A DNA stretch of 58,843 bases. It comes from an uncultured Prevotellaceae bacterium. Lineage in GTDB: Bacteria > Bacteroidota > Bacteroidia > Bacteroidales > Muribaculaceae. The notes under the pieces are model-generated. The model did no database searches. It was given only the letters and a program-made list of their open reading frames with translations, and was not told the origin of the DNA. Numbering within the stretch: position 1 is the stretch's first letter; each line of letters starts with the position of its first letter. The DNA is taken from the NCBI GenBank assembly GCA_900318335.1, contig ONKF01000028.1, forward strand, positions 1 through 58,843, in the 5' to 3' direction. A program made the position numbers and the translations under genes. Below, one piece after another: positions 42,277-51,997 of the stretch.

Positions 42277-43812
42277 ATGAAAATGAGATGGTTGAAATTG
42301 ATGTCCTTGGCACTGTTCACCCTTGTGTTGACGGGATGTGCCGGTGACGACCTTGAAAAAATGATACCTGCCGACTCGACAGGTGTGGTGAGTTTTGATG
42401 TGCCCGAGATTCTCGAGAAAGCGGGAATGGTTGATGGCGACAAGATTGTTTTGCCCCAGTCCTTGCAGCAGGTGGTAGACGACAACGACACGTCACCCCT
42501 GTGCATCCTGTTCAGCGATCTGCCTCAGTTGGGACTCAATACCGATAGCAAAGCCTATATGTACTTCGGTGTCAAGACTTTTGGCCGTGTCATCTTGGTG
42601 TCCCTTGACGACCCGGACAAGGCACGCAAGACGCTCGCCATGCGTGTGGGCGGTGACTTCGCTAAGGTAGAGGGCTTGGATTGCATGTATGTGGGCGACA
42701 ACCTGTATGCCATCGATGGCAAAGTGTTGCTCGTGGGCACAGTCAACAAGGCGATGGAGGTTTCCCGTGCCGCCAAGGGGGCCAAGACCATCTTGAGCCA
42801 CACGGCAACCAGCATTACGGAGAACAAGCAGGCCAAGGAGGCGCTTCACAACGATGGTACCGAAATCAATGCCTGGATTCAAGGCAAGGGCCTCAAGACA
42901 ATCCTGAACAAGAGTGACGTTTATCGCGAATTGTCCCAGAAGATGCCTCTCATCGGTATTTTCACCGAGAGCGACATCGATGCGGTCACTTGCTTTATCG
43001 ACCTTGATGAAGAAGGTGTGACGATGGATACCAAGATCCTCGCAGCAGACGACAGCGAGTATGCCCAGTTGCTCAATTCCACGCTGGCTAAGCCCGATGG
43101 CAACGTGCTCAAGGCTATCCCCAACTCGATGGATTACATCTTCACGATGTGTGTCAAGGGTGATAACTTTGTTAAACTCAAGCAGATACAGCAGTTGCTT
43201 AAGATGTTCGGCAAATTGCCCTACATTGGACAGATCGACCTGGCAAGCATCCTTGCTACTGTCGATGGCCCGTTCACCATCGGTCTCGCACGCGACCCGC
43301 ATCTCGAGGGCGAGTGGAACATGGTGCTCGCAACCCGTTCGACTGACCCTGATGGCGTTGTGAACAAGATCAGTTCGTTTGCCAACGCTATGGGCCAAGC
43401 CCCGGAGCTCTATGAGGGCGAGTACATCTACCAGTATGACAACAAGATGATACGCATCGGCGTCGTTGATGGCATCCTTTACATGAAGATGCTCGACTAT
43501 GAGCAGACCGAGGGCTACGCCTATGAGATGGAACCGGTCCGCAATTTCTTTAGCGGCTCTGTGCTGGGCTTGTTTGCCCAGACCCACAACGAGAAGAATA
43601 ACGGCTACTTCGATTTCGGTCTCGAGGACATCTTCAACGGTAAGGGCCACTTCTATACCAGTGACCCCAAGTCCAATGCCACCCTTGAACTCCTGTGTTC
43701 CCTGTGCTCTATCAAGGCTCGTGACGCCTTTGGCAACGAGGACGACGGTGACAATGGCGGAGTTTCCTCGTTTATGTCTGGTGCAATCGACAAGCTCCAG
43801 CCCATGAACTGA
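42277..43812 (+). CDS. DUF4836-type lipoprotein
   Basis: A 511-aa lipoprotein (lipobox VLTGC, Cys21). The mature protein starts IPADSTGVVSFDVPEILEKAG, a pattern of the Bacteroidetes DUF4836 family, repeated later as KAIPNSMDYIFTMCVKGDN. Function unknown. A strong hairpin follows at 43851-43888. Confidence 0.75.
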   Translation: MKMRWLKLMSLALFTLVLTGCAGDDLEKMIPADSTGVVSFDVPEILEKAGMVDGDKIVLPQSLQQVVDDNDTSPLCILFSDLPQLGLNTDSKAYMYFGVKTFGRVILVSLDDPDKARKTLAMRVGGDFAKVEGLDCMYVGDNLYAIDGKVLLVGTVNKAMEVSRAAKGAKTILSHTATSITENKQAKEALHNDGTEINAWIQGKGLKTILNKSDVYRELSQKMPLIGIFTESDIDAVTCFIDLDEEGVTMDTKILAADDSEYAQLLNSTLAKPDGNVLKAIPNSMDYIFTMCVKGDNFVKLKQIQQLLKMFGKLPYIGQIDLASILATVDGPFTIGLARDPHLEGEWNMVLATRSTDPDGVVNKISSFANAMGQAPELYEGEYIYQYDNKMIRIGVVDGILYMKMLDYEQTEGYAYEMEPVRNFFSGSVLGLFAQTHNEKNNGYFDFGLEDIFNGKGHFYTSDPKSNATLELLCSLCSIKARDAFGNEDDGDNGGVSSFMSGAIDKLQPMN

Positions 43813-43850
43813 TTTCCCGATATCGACTCCCTGTCAGGGGAAAATATAGA

Positions 43851-43888
43851 ATCAGGGCTCACCAGCCGATTGAGCGGTGAGCCCTGAT
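43851..43888. terminator. Bidirectional terminator after the DUF4836 gene
   Basis: ATCAGGGCTCACC (43851-43863) pairs perfectly with GGTGAGCCCTGAT (43876-43888). It separates two convergent genes, with T-rich sequence on the plus side. Confidence 0.85.
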
Positions 43889-43911
43889 TGTTTCTTGTGT
43901 CTAAATGTGGT

Positions 43912-44412
43912 TTAGAACTTGTAGTTGACGCCGAGTCCGATAACGCCCTGGTCAACCTTGCGGACGATAGTGTGACGATACTCGAGGTTGACTCCGAAGT
44001 GATCATTCAATTCATATTCAAAGCCGGCACCAACGTTGAGACCGATGTGGTTGCTCTCTCCCTTGCCATTGGGATATTCATCGGTTTTCTTCTTGTCATT
44101 TGTCATCGTGTAATTGATACCAGCCAGTGGATAGAAGTAGAACTGATGGTTGGAAACGTTGAGCAGGTAGTGGGCATTGAGGTTGATGTCCCAGCATGAT
44201 CTATGTTTTCTTGCGAAATAGTGGTTGACGCTTACCTCAGTACGCAACTGATCAAGGATGCCATATTGGAAACGGGCACCAATACCGAGACTCTCGTTCC
44301 AACTACCAAACAGAAGGTTGACGCCAGCTGCGGTCTCTCCCTGTGAAACTTGTGCCTGGGCAAAACCTAAGCCTAACATCATGGCACATACTAAAGTCAA
44401 AATCTTTTTCAT
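43912..44412 (-). CDS. Outer-membrane beta-barrel protein
   Basis: A 166-aa protein with a signal peptide ending FAQAQ. The mature part has alternating beta strands (LNAHYLLNVSNHQFYFYPLAG, GLNVGAGFEYELNDHFGVN) and ends in a terminal phenylalanine (GVNYKF). It matches the OmpX/OmpW-like outer_membrane_beta-barrel group. ATG 44412 puts the signal peptide at the N-terminus; a longer frame to 44466 is open but unlikely. Confidence 0.85.
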   Translation of the reverse strand: MKKILTLVCAMMLGLGFAQAQVSQGETAAGVNLLFGSWNESLGIGARFQYGILDQLRTEVSVNHYFARKHRSCWDINLNAHYLLNVSNHQFYFYPLAGINYTMTNDKKKTDEYPNGKGESNHIGLNVGAGFEYELNDHFGVNLEYRHTIVRKVDQGVIGLGVNYKF

Positions 44413-44553
44413 TGCTATATCCTTTAATTGTTTATTGATAAAATGTAATTGCCGATAGTAAAACAAGGGGTAAAATTACAATCTTTTTTTAATACTTGCA
44501 ATAATTTAGGCTGATTTCCTGGTGGTTTCTTATGATTTTCAAGGGCAAACAAC

Positions 44554-44578
44554 AAAAAAGCTGCCCTTGTGAGGCAGC
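44554..44578 (-). terminator. Terminator of rpoD
   Basis: On the minus strand GCTGCC and GGCAGC (44560-44565 and 44573-44578) form a stem with a 7-base loop followed by a T-run (the plus-strand A-run at 44554-44559). Confidence 0.85.
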
Positions 44579-44608
44579 CTGATACACTTTACTAACATGA
44601 AATGTCTG

Positions 44609-45466
44609 TTAACCCAAATAGGCCTTGAGCAGCTTGCTCTTCTGGCCCTTCAGGCGGCGGATGGCTTTTTCCTTGATCTGACGAACGCGTTCGCGTGTCA
44701 GGTCAAACTTAGCACCAATCTCCTCGAGCGTCATCTCTTGGCAACCGATACCGAAGAACATCTTCAGAATGTCGCGCTCACGCGGATTCAGCTGGTCGAG
44801 CGCGCGGTTCACCTCCTTGGCCAGGGACTCCTGGTTCAGGGTCGAGTCGGCCATGGGGGAATCGTTGTTGGGGAGGACGTCCAGCAGGCTGTTGTCTTCG
44901 CCTTCGACGAAGGGGGCGTCAACCGAAACGTGGCGGCCCGAAACCTTCATCGTGTCGCTGATCTTGTCCACCGGAATGTCAAGACGCTCGGCGAGCTCCT
45001 CGGCCGACGGACGACGCTCATGCTCCTGCTCAAACCTGGACTGAGCCTTGCTGATCTTGTTGATCGAGCCCACCTGGTTGAGTGGCAGCCTGACAATGCG
45101 GGATTGCTCTGCAAGGGCTTGAAGGATGGACTGACGGATCCACCACACTGCATAGGAGATAAACTTGAAACCACGCGTCTCGTCGAATTTCTGCGCTGCC
45201 TTGATGAGGCCCAGATTGCCCTCGTCGATCAAGTCGGGTAGACTCAATCCCTGGTTCTGATACTGCTTTGCGACAGAAACGACAAAGCGCAAGTTGGCAT
45301 TGACAAGTTTGTCAAGTGCAGCTTGATCGCCCTGGCGGATGCGCTGTGCCAACTCGACTTCCTCATCAACCGTAATGAGTTCCTTACGGCCGATTTCCTG
45401 AAGATACTTGTCGAGGGACGCGCTCTCGCGGTTAGTAATGGATTTTGTAATTTTAAGTTGTCTCAT
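44609..45466 (-). CDS. rpoD: Primary sigma factor RpoD
   Basis: The housekeeping sigma factor of Bacteroidetes, unusually short at 285 aa because the N-terminal region is reduced. Region 2 ([43 protein letters not shown]) and region 4 ([29 protein letters not shown]) are complete. It recognises the TAnnTTTG promoters seen through this window. A promoter with TACCTTTG (45492-45499) lies 26 bases upstream. Confidence 0.97.
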   Translation of the reverse strand: MRQLKITKSITNRESASLDKYLQEIGRKELITVDEEVELAQRIRQGDQAALDKLVNANLRFVVSVAKQYQNQGLSLPDLIDEGNLGLIKAAQKFDETRGFKFISYAVWWIRQSILQALAEQSRIVRLPLNQVGSINKISKAQSRFEQEHERRPSAEELAERLDIPVDKISDTMKVSGRHVSVDAPFVEGEDNSLLDVLPNNDSPMADSTLNQESLAKEVNRALDQLNPRERDILKMFFGIGCQEMTLEEIGAKFDLTRERVRQIKEKAIRRLKGQKSKLLKAYLG

Positions 45467-45844
45467 CTAACTTGTGTAGAGTTTAAGCGTGCAAAGGTAC
45501 AATAAATCTTTTAATCTTCCAAGTGATTTGGCTAAAAATGGATAAAAACGTGTGTTTTTAAGCCTTTTTGTGCCCTTTGTCTCTGTTGAAGATACAATAA
45601 AGCAAAAATCGTGCCAAATTTGCAAGACATTCTTGACGCAATTATTGCTGCCGGCCTAATATAGAAGTCGACAGATGAAATATTCAATAACAAGTCGCAG
45701 TCTGTTCCCTTTTTCCTTTTTTCATGTATCAAGGCAGGTCATGTCGTTCGGTATTATTGCTTGCGTGTGATTTGAGTGATGCGAGGTGTGTTACGCTACT
45801 TTTCGCTGCAATAAAATGGGGTGGGTAGAATATTTCTCCCTGCG
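45467..45844. other. Intergenic region upstream of rpoD
   Basis: A gene-free 378 bases. On the rpoD side is a minus-strand promoter with TACCTTTG (45492-45499) and a TTGG element 19 bases upstream. The rest is AT-rich and featureless to me. Confidence 0.5.
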
Positions 45845-46036
45845 TTATGACGACATGATTAGTCCCTGATGCTCATTGATGATCAGCTGTTCCACAACTC
45901 CAGCCAGTGGCTTGTCATGGGCAATCGCCAACTCTTTGAGCTTGTTCTTGGTCTCCTCCGAAATCAGGATGGATAACTGCACTCGTTTCCCGTAGATTCT
46001 GGGCCTTCCGGCACCTGGTCTTGATCCTCCTCTCAT
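45845..46036 (-). CDS. Small GRPGAGRP-type DNA-binding protein
   Basis: A 63-aa basic protein. The start MRGGSRPGAGRPRIYGKRVQL is a conserved glycine/arginine tail seen in many small bacterial and phage proteins, followed by a ribbon-helix-helix-like segment (QLSILISEETKNKLKELAIAHDKPLAGVV). No partner toxin is adjacent, so an antitoxin role is not supported. Confidence 0.75.
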   Translation of the reverse strand: MRGGSRPGAGRPRIYGKRVQLSILISEETKNKLKELAIAHDKPLAGVVEQLIINEHQGLIMSS

Positions 46037-46243
46037 ATAGCTTTCATTTTTAAGAAATGGTTATTTACGTAATTTTCTGCAAATATAATACATTTTCCGT
46101 GAAAAACAAGTGAATTTTATGAATAAATAAAAATTATTACAAAAATATTTCACTTTTGGGTTGTTTTTTGTGATTTTTTAACCCTATTCGAAACAATTAT
46201 GTTCTATGGTGTGCTGATGTGTTTTCTGTTTCCCCATAAAAAT

Positions 46244-46281
46244 GACAACGGGGCCATGAGCTCTCCATGACCACCGTTGTC
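46244..46281 (-). terminator. Terminator of htrA
   Basis: On the minus strand an imperfect stem of GACAACGG and CATG with their complements (46244-46258 and 46266-46281) is followed by ATTTTTAT, so it is an intrinsic terminator. Confidence 0.75.
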
Positions 46282-46314
46282 TGTCGGTAAATCGTGATAT
46301 ATATAGTAGTGTGT

Positions 46315-47847
46315 TTAGTCCTCGTCGTCGCTCAGGTCAACAGCATAGTAAACCTTCTTGCCGGTGGGGTAGAAACCGGTGATGAACATCACCTTGTCGC
46401 TGTCGCCGCTGCGCATGATCTGGTTGTAGATGTTCTCCACGTCATCACGTGAGTCAACGGGGATGTTGTTGATGTCGGTGATGATGAAGCCGTCACGTAT
46501 GCCGGCGTTCTTGAACTTGCCAGCCTTGATGCCGACCACCTTCAGACCCTTGCTGATGGCCAGGTCTTCCTTCTCGTCCCTGCTGAGCTCGGTGAAGGCG
46601 CAACCCAGCGACATCACATCACTCTGCTTGGTCATCTTGGTGTTGCCTTGGTCGTTCTTGAAGGTGACTGTGGTGTGTCTCAACTTGTTGTCGCGGTAGT
46701 ATTCTACCTCGGCCTTGTCGCCAGGACGCAGCTTGTTCATCTCCTCCTGCATCTCGCCACTGTCCTTCACGCGTGCACCATTGAGCTTGACGATCACGTC
46801 GCCCTCTTGCAGGCCGGCCTCCTTGGCGGCACCGCGGTCGGTGACCTTAGCTACATAGATACCCTCGTTGGTGGCGGTAATCTTTTCTTCCTTGGCCTTC
46901 TCGGCGGTCAGCTCGGTGTACTGGATACCCAATACGGCACGCTGTACGGTACCATACTGCTTGATGTCGGTGATCACCTTCTTGACGGTGTTGCTGGGGA
47001 CGGCAAACGAGCATCCGCTGTAGTTGCCGGTCTGGGAGTAGATCATGGTGTTGATGCCGATGAGTTCACCGGCAGTGTTGACCAGAGCACCGCCCGAGTT
47101 GCCGGGGTTGACGGCTGCATCGTGCTGGATAAAGGCCTTGATGCCACCGTTGTCGCTCGTGTTCATGCCACGTGCCTTGGCACTGATGATGCCTGCGGTG
47201 ACGGTCGAGTTGAAACCGAAGGGGTTGCCCACTGCGACGCACCACTGACCCACCTTGACGGCGTCACTGTTGCCGAAGGTGATGGTGTGCAGATCCTTGG
47301 CGTTGATCTTGATCAGCGCGATATCGGTCTTCTCGTCGGTGCCTACAACCGTGGCGTTGAACTGGCGGTTGTCGTTGAGGGTGACCTCAAGTTTCTCGGC
47401 ACCGTCAATCACGTGGTTGTTGGTGACGATGTAACCGTCGGGGCTGATAATCACACCCGAACCCATGCCGCGAGGCTGGGGCTCGCTCTTCTGCTGTTGC
47501 TGCTGTTTGCGCTGTCCCTGTCCATAACCGGGGCCAAAGAAGAACTCAAACGGGTCAATGAAGCCGCCCTGGTACATGCTCTGCTGTGGGGTGGCATAGC
47601 TCTTGATGCTCACTACGCAGTTGATGGTGCTCTCGGCTACATCAGTAAAGTCGCGGCTCATGTCGACCATGCGGGTCGAGGTCTTAACAAATCCGTCATT
47701 GGCAGCCGCATCGCTTTCCTTGTTCAATACATATGTGTCGGTGATGACACCTTTCTTCTGCAGCTCGCTTGTAGCCATCATGGTGGCAGCCGAACCCATC
47801 ATCGAGGCGGCTACGAGCATAATTGCTAATTTCAGGTTTCTCTTCAT
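46315..47847 (-). CDS. htrA: HtrA/DegP-type serine protease
   Basis: A 510-aa periplasmic protease and chaperone for misfolded envelope proteins. The signal or anchor is at residues 5-26. The protease domain has the triad His145 (NNHVI), Asp175 (TDIALIKI) and Ser251 (NPGNSGGALV). Two PDZ-like domains follow, the first with AAKEAGLQEGDVIVKLNG. A Gln-rich, low-complexity loop (RKQQQQQKSE) lies before the protease domain. The promoter TACATTTG is at 47924-47931. Confidence 0.95.
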   Translation of the reverse strand: MKRNLKLAIMLVAASMMGSAATMMATSELQKKGVITDTYVLNKESDAAANDGFVKTSTRMVDMSRDFTDVAESTINCVVSIKSYATPQQSMYQGGFIDPFEFFFGPGYGQGQRKQQQQQKSEPQPRGMGSGVIISPDGYIVTNNHVIDGAEKLEVTLNDNRQFNATVVGTDEKTDIALIKINAKDLHTITFGNSDAVKVGQWCVAVGNPFGFNSTVTAGIISAKARGMNTSDNGGIKAFIQHDAAVNPGNSGGALVNTAGELIGINTMIYSQTGNYSGCSFAVPSNTVKKVITDIKQYGTVQRAVLGIQYTELTAEKAKEEKITATNEGIYVAKVTDRGAAKEAGLQEGDVIVKLNGARVKDSGEMQEEMNKLRPGDKAEVEYYRDNKLRHTTVTFKNDQGNTKMTKQSDVMSLGCAFTELSRDEKEDLAISKGLKVVGIKAGKFKNAGIRDGFIITDINNIPVDSRDDVENIYNQIMRSGDSDKVMFITGFYPTGKKVYYAVDLSDDED

Positions 47848-48148
47848 GTGTTTGTCGATTTTGTTAATTTATTGTCGTTTTTAATTTTTCTAAGTGTTAA
47901 ATTTAACTTTTCAAATTGTGTGCCAAATGTACAACGAAAAATGACATAAACAATACTTCGCTCCTTTATTTTAAGCTAAATTAATAGCAAGGGCACGTCT
48001 TTTTAAATAGTTTTACAATACAGCCCTGTTGTGTAACAATTAATGACATTTTGTCACTTGGTACCCTATGGTGGCAGGCGGCTCAAAATGAATCCGCCCG
48101 GCCATGGGGGTCATGGTCGGGCGGGTGATACGTCAAGCTTAACGCGTG
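47848..48148 (-). promoter_or_regulatory. htrA promoter region, intergenic
   Basis: These 301 bases hold no gene. On the minus strand TACATTTG (47924-47931) has a TTG 19 bases upstream and gives a leader of about 75 bases. No extra operator is evident. The folC terminator (48093-48127) is at the other end. Confidence 0.5.
48093..48127 (-). terminator. Hairpin after folC
   Basis: CCGCCCG (48096-48102) pairs with CGGGCGG near 48120, enclosing CCATG/CATGG. The minus-strand tail is ATTCATTTT, so termination is plausible but the tail is weak. Confidence 0.6.
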
Positions 48149-49480
48149 TCAGCTTTCGAGTTTGTCGTCATAGCCGATGGCCTGCAGCAGCTCGGCCAGG
48201 ACATACATGCTGCCACCGATGTAGATCACGTCCCGCGGCAGGGCGGCCTTGCGGGCAGCGTCCAGTGCTTCGGTCACATTATTATATATAGAGCCTTTTA
48301 GGCCATGTTGCAGGGCTATTTCCTTGAGCTCGGTGACGGGGAGCGCCCGTGTGGTGTGGGCTTGGGTGAAATAGTAGGTGGCTTTGCGTGGCAGCAGGTC
48401 CAGGATACCGTTGATATCCTTGTCGGCCATAAATCCCATCACCATGTGCAGTTTGTCATAGGTCTCCTTTTTCAACTGCTTCATGGCCTGGGTAATGCTG
48501 GCCACGTTGTGGGCCGAGTCGCAGATGGTTAACGGGTCGGTGCCAAGCTTCATCCAGCGGCCCATCAGTCCTGTGGTCTCGACAACGGTTGCAAATCCCT
48601 CTCTCACGGCGTTCTCCTTGACGCGGTATTTCAAGCGCTTGAGGATGTTGAAGGCGGTGAGTACGGTATTGGCATTCTCGATCTGGAAGTCTCCAATCAA
48701 TTCACAGTCAATGGTGCCATAGTTGGCGGTTTGCAAGCGCAACATGCCGTCCTCATATTTGGCATCAAGGACCTCGGGTTTGTCTTGGGCGAAACGGATA
48801 TTACTATACAGCTGCTTGGCCCGATCCTCAAGGACTTTCCTCACGCTGTCTTCGGCGTTGCCAACAACAACGGGCTGGCCATGCTTGATGATGCCGGCTT
48901 TCTCGCTGGCGATCTCTTCGATAGTGTTGCCCAGGAATTGCTGGTGTTCAAGCCCTATATTAGTAATGATACTCAGGTCGGGGGTGACAATGTTGGTGCT
49001 GTCCAGCCTGCCGCCCAATCCTGTCTCGATAACAGCCACATTCACATTGCGCCATGCGAAGTAATCAAATGCCATGGCCGAAGTCAGTTCAAAGAATGAC
49101 GGCTCAAATCCGTTGAGTTCCTTCTGTCTGTACTCGGCAACCCATTGCATAACGAAATTTCGGCTGATTTTCCTTCCGTTGACCCTGATTCGTTCCCTGA
49201 AGTCGATGAAGTGGGGTGAGGTGAACAATCCCACCCTGTAACCGCAATGCTGAAGGCATGAAGCAAGTAGATGTGCTGTCGAGCCCTTCCCGTTGGTTCC
49301 CGCAATGTGGATGATGCGGTAACGACGGTGCGGCTCGTTGTACAGCTTGTCAAGGGCAAGGCTTGTGTCAAGCCCTGGTTTGTAACCTCCAGCCCCCTCG
49401 CGTTCAAAGGCTGGACGCTGATTATATAGGAACTCAAGAGTGCGTTCCCACATGCGGGCTAATTCTTCTTTACGTGCCAT
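48149..49480 (-). CDS. folC: Folylpolyglutamate / dihydrofolate synthase
   Basis: The ligase adds glutamate to folates (and dihydropteroate). The 443-aa protein has the ATP loop HIAGTNGKGST, the SPHFIDFRERIRVNG segment, TGLGGRLDSTNIV and the C-terminal DSAHNVASI motif. It acts downstream of FolP, encoded at 32402. It is followed on the upstream side by rnpB, in the same orientation. Confidence 0.95.
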   Translation of the reverse strand: MARKEELARMWERTLEFLYNQRPAFEREGAGGYKPGLDTSLALDKLYNEPHRRYRIIHIAGTNGKGSTAHLLASCLQHCGYRVGLFTSPHFIDFRERIRVNGRKISRNFVMQWVAEYRQKELNGFEPSFFELTSAMAFDYFAWRNVNVAVIETGLGGRLDSTNIVTPDLSIITNIGLEHQQFLGNTIEEIASEKAGIIKHGQPVVVGNAEDSVRKVLEDRAKQLYSNIRFAQDKPEVLDAKYEDGMLRLQTANYGTIDCELIGDFQIENANTVLTAFNILKRLKYRVKENAVREGFATVVETTGLMGRWMKLGTDPLTICDSAHNVASITQAMKQLKKETYDKLHMVMGFMADKDINGILDLLPRKATYYFTQAHTTRALPVTELKEIALQHGLKGSIYNNVTEALDAARKAALPRDVIYIGGSMYVLAELLQAIGYDDKLES

Positions 49481-49580
49481 TGTTTTGTCCTTTGATGATA
49501 GTCTTTTCTATATTTCTGTGGTCACTCACATGACCTAACCTGTAACAATAAATTAAATTCAATTCAATTCAAAAAAAAGA

Positions 49581-49947
49581 ACAGTATGGCTGTAAGCCGG
49601 GTTATGTGCCTGCCACAAGGCAGGTGCCTGTCATTTATCTGTCCGGTACATTGCTGCACCGGTATAGCGTTCTACCCCCCGACAATGGACGAGCAGCCCT
49701 TAGATGCCGGTATACATGAACTTGCAACTCACAGGTAGTGCGGCACATTGTGTCACCACAATGTCCGGTGGGCTCTTACCCCGCCTTTTCACCCTTACCA
49801 GCACCCCCAAGAGGGCACTGGCGGTAATTCTCTGTCACCTTAACCCCACGGTCACCCATGGCTTCCCGTTAGGAAATGTGATGCTCTGTGTTGCCCGGAC
49901 TTTCCTCTCGCAACCATGACGTTAACGAGCGACAAGCCGCCATACTG
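49581..49947 (-). ncRNA. rnpB: RNase P RNA (bacterial class A)
   Basis: The RNA catalyses 5' maturation of tRNA. On the minus strand the conserved GAGGAAAGTCCGGGC core is near the 5' end, GGTAAGAGCCCACCGG-like sequence follows, and the ACAGATAAATGACAGGC / AACCCGGCTTACAG end is typical. The ends pair as P1: AGTATGGC with GCCATACT. The length is about 367 bases. A T-run (49571-49578 on the plus strand as A's) ends it. Confidence 0.93.
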
Positions 49948-49965
49948 ATTCTAGTATTCGAAACG

Positions 49966-49997
49966 CAAAAATATAACAATAATTCAAACTGTGCAAA
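49966..49997 (-). promoter_or_regulatory. Promoter of rnpB
   Basis: On the minus strand TTTG (49994-49997) and TATTTTTG (49966-49973) are spaced by 20 bases, a near-ideal promoter, about 19 bases before the RNA 5' end. Confidence 0.75.
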
Positions 49998-50143
49998 TTT
50001 TTTGACACTTTAACTTTTTGTTTCATTATTTTTGCAAAATGTAAGGCGGTCTTGAAATTCAGGTGTGTGATTTTAAGCATGATTGTTGCAATTTTTCCCC
50101 CCACATGTACGTTAAATTAAAATAAATGTAATGAGTTGTCAAG

Positions 50144-51856
50144 ATGAGTATTCTCAAGAATTTTTCTCTGTCTGAGTGGTTGAGGCAGTTTGGACGTAGC
50201 ATTCGCCGTTTTCCTGTTTCTATTCTATTGCTGGCGTTTCTCACATGTTTCATCCTGTCCCTCAGTCATGGGGCCAATGTGCCCGAGAAGTGGCAGTTCT
50301 TCTATATCTTCTATGCTGCTACAGGAGCGGTGCTGGGCATCTCGTTGCAGTTGCTCACCGAGGATTTCAAGCATCGCATTACGGCCATACTCACACAGCT
50401 TCTCGTTCATGCGGCTTGGTTGGGCATATCGATTTATCTTGCACAGTTTGAACGGTTCTCTTTGCCGCAGTTCATTGCCGTGAGCGCTACCGTGGTGACG
50501 ATGGTGCTGTCGGTGTTCCTGCTGTGTTTCTATCGCAAGGGTGACGACGTGCCGTTCTGGAACTTCTCGGTACGCACCTTCGAAGCCATCATTGCGGGTG
50601 GACTCATCGGGGGTGTACTCACGTTAGGACTCATTCTGTTTGCCCAGTCGCTGGAATGGCTGTTCGGGGTGGATGTCAAGAATAGCGTCTTTGCCGATAT
50701 CCCGACGGTTTGCATGGTGTTCCTTGCTCCGTTGTTATCCATGAACCTTATCCCTGGCGGTGAGGCCAAGCGGGTAGCTCAGGTTCAGCCCTATTCTGGC
50801 TTCCTCAAGGGGGTGGTGCAGTATCTGTTCATCCCGTTGCTGCTGTTATATATGGTGACGCTCTACATCTATGCGGCCAAGATCCTGTTCTCATGGCAGC
50901 TCCCGGTGGGATGGGTGAGTTATCTGGTCACGGCATGCATGGTCGGCTTGGTGGCTGTCATCTATCTCACTTATCCGCTGCAGCACGAGTCGGGCAATTC
51001 CTTCTTCAAGACAGTTACCCGCTGGTTGCCACTGGCGATGTTGCCGCTGCTCGCGTTGATGACTGTGGCTATCGGACGTCGCCTCGGCGACTATGGCATC
51101 ACGGTGAGCCGCCTCTATCTGCTGGTATTCAACATCTGGTGCTATGTGGTGTGTATCGGTTTGCTGCTCACTCGCAACAAGCGCATCTGGTGGATTCCCG
51201 CGTTGTTTGCCACTGTGCTGTTCCTTATTTCAGTTGGCCCGCAGTCCATCCCCAATATTACGCAGCGTCAGCTGCTGGGCGAGGCGCGCAAGGCGTTTGC
51301 CGCTTCGGGCATCAAGCAATACCCGCTCACGGGCGACCAGTATGATAAGTGGCTTAGCGGCGTTGACCCTAAGGTCGCAGCATCCATCGATGCCAAGCTA
51401 CAATATCTGCAACGTGACTTCGGGTTCGACAGCACGCGCGAGTTGTTGGGTAAGGATGCCATTGTCGGCAATATTGCCAAGATGGCCCGTGATGGTGTGG
51501 AAGAAGGAACTGTCCAGGGCTTCTATGCCGATGGCCTAATCGATAATATAGAGCTTCCTCAAGGCTTCACCCGGGTGTCCATGGCCGATTTCAACTGCGA
51601 TGGCTCTCCTATGGTAGGGGATAAAGTGTCGTTTGATGTCAAAAACTCGGCTCTTGGTGATGTAGGCACTTACCATTTTGAAGTCAGCTACAAGCAGTTG
51701 ATTTCTCGTGACCAGGACAGGAACCCCAATGGCAGTGCCGAGCCGCTGGTCATCGATAATGGCAAGGCGATACTTCTGGTCGATCGTTTCTCATTCACAT
51801 TGCTTGAGGATAGGACCTATAACCTCTATGGCGGCGGCATCCTCTTCACCAAGTAG
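50144..51856 (+). CDS. DUF4153-type integral membrane protein
   Basis: A 570-aa inner-membrane protein with about eleven predicted transmembrane helices in the first 390 residues (ILLLAFLTCFILSLSH, GLIGGVLTLGLILFAQSL, PLAMLPLLALMTVAIG). A hydrophilic C-terminal domain of about 180 residues follows, beginning FAASGIKQYPLTGDQYDKWL. The pattern fits DUF4153. Function unknown. It begins just after the rnpB region, on the opposite strand. Confidence 0.85.
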   Translation: MSILKNFSLSEWLRQFGRSIRRFPVSILLLAFLTCFILSLSHGANVPEKWQFFYIFYAATGAVLGISLQLLTEDFKHRITAILTQLLVHAAWLGISIYLAQFERFSLPQFIAVSATVVTMVLSVFLLCFYRKGDDVPFWNFSVRTFEAIIAGGLIGGVLTLGLILFAQSLEWLFGVDVKNSVFADIPTVCMVFLAPLLSMNLIPGGEAKRVAQVQPYSGFLKGVVQYLFIPLLLLYMVTLYIYAAKILFSWQLPVGWVSYLVTACMVGLVAVIYLTYPLQHESGNSFFKTVTRWLPLAMLPLLALMTVAIGRRLGDYGITVSRLYLLVFNIWCYVVCIGLLLTRNKRIWWIPALFATVLFLISVGPQSIPNITQRQLLGEARKAFAASGIKQYPLTGDQYDKWLSGVDPKVAASIDAKLQYLQRDFGFDSTRELLGKDAIVGNIAKMARDGVEEGTVQGFYADGLIDNIELPQGFTRVSMADFNCDGSPMVGDKVSFDVKNSALGDVGTYHFEVSYKQLISRDQDRNPNGSAEPLVIDNGKAILLVDRFSFTLLEDRTYNLYGGGILFTK

Positions 51857-51883
51857 GACATAGTCACATATTGATGATGAAAA

Positions 51884-51933
51884 ATGAAGTGAACCTCAAA
51901 AGTCGGATAAAGAACTTTTGAGGTTCACTTCAT
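51884..51933. terminator. Perfect 20-bp bidirectional terminator
   Basis: ATGAAGTGAACCTCAAAAGT (51884-51903) and its exact reverse complement (51914-51933) are separated by a 10-base loop. It lies between the DUF4153 and META genes, which converge. Confidence 0.9.
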
Positions 51934-51997
51934 CATATCTCTCTGGAATTATAATCAGCCTGATGACCTTGATATAAATAATGTTGAAATTATAAGA

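Noticed and set aside
45845-46036. Toxin-antitoxin role for the small GRPGAGRP protein
   Set aside because: No partner gene lies next to it; the neighbouring regions are non-coding.
46648-47829. 393-codon plus-strand frame over htrA
   Set aside because: Antisense to a certain HtrA with an intact catalytic triad; the translation has no family features.
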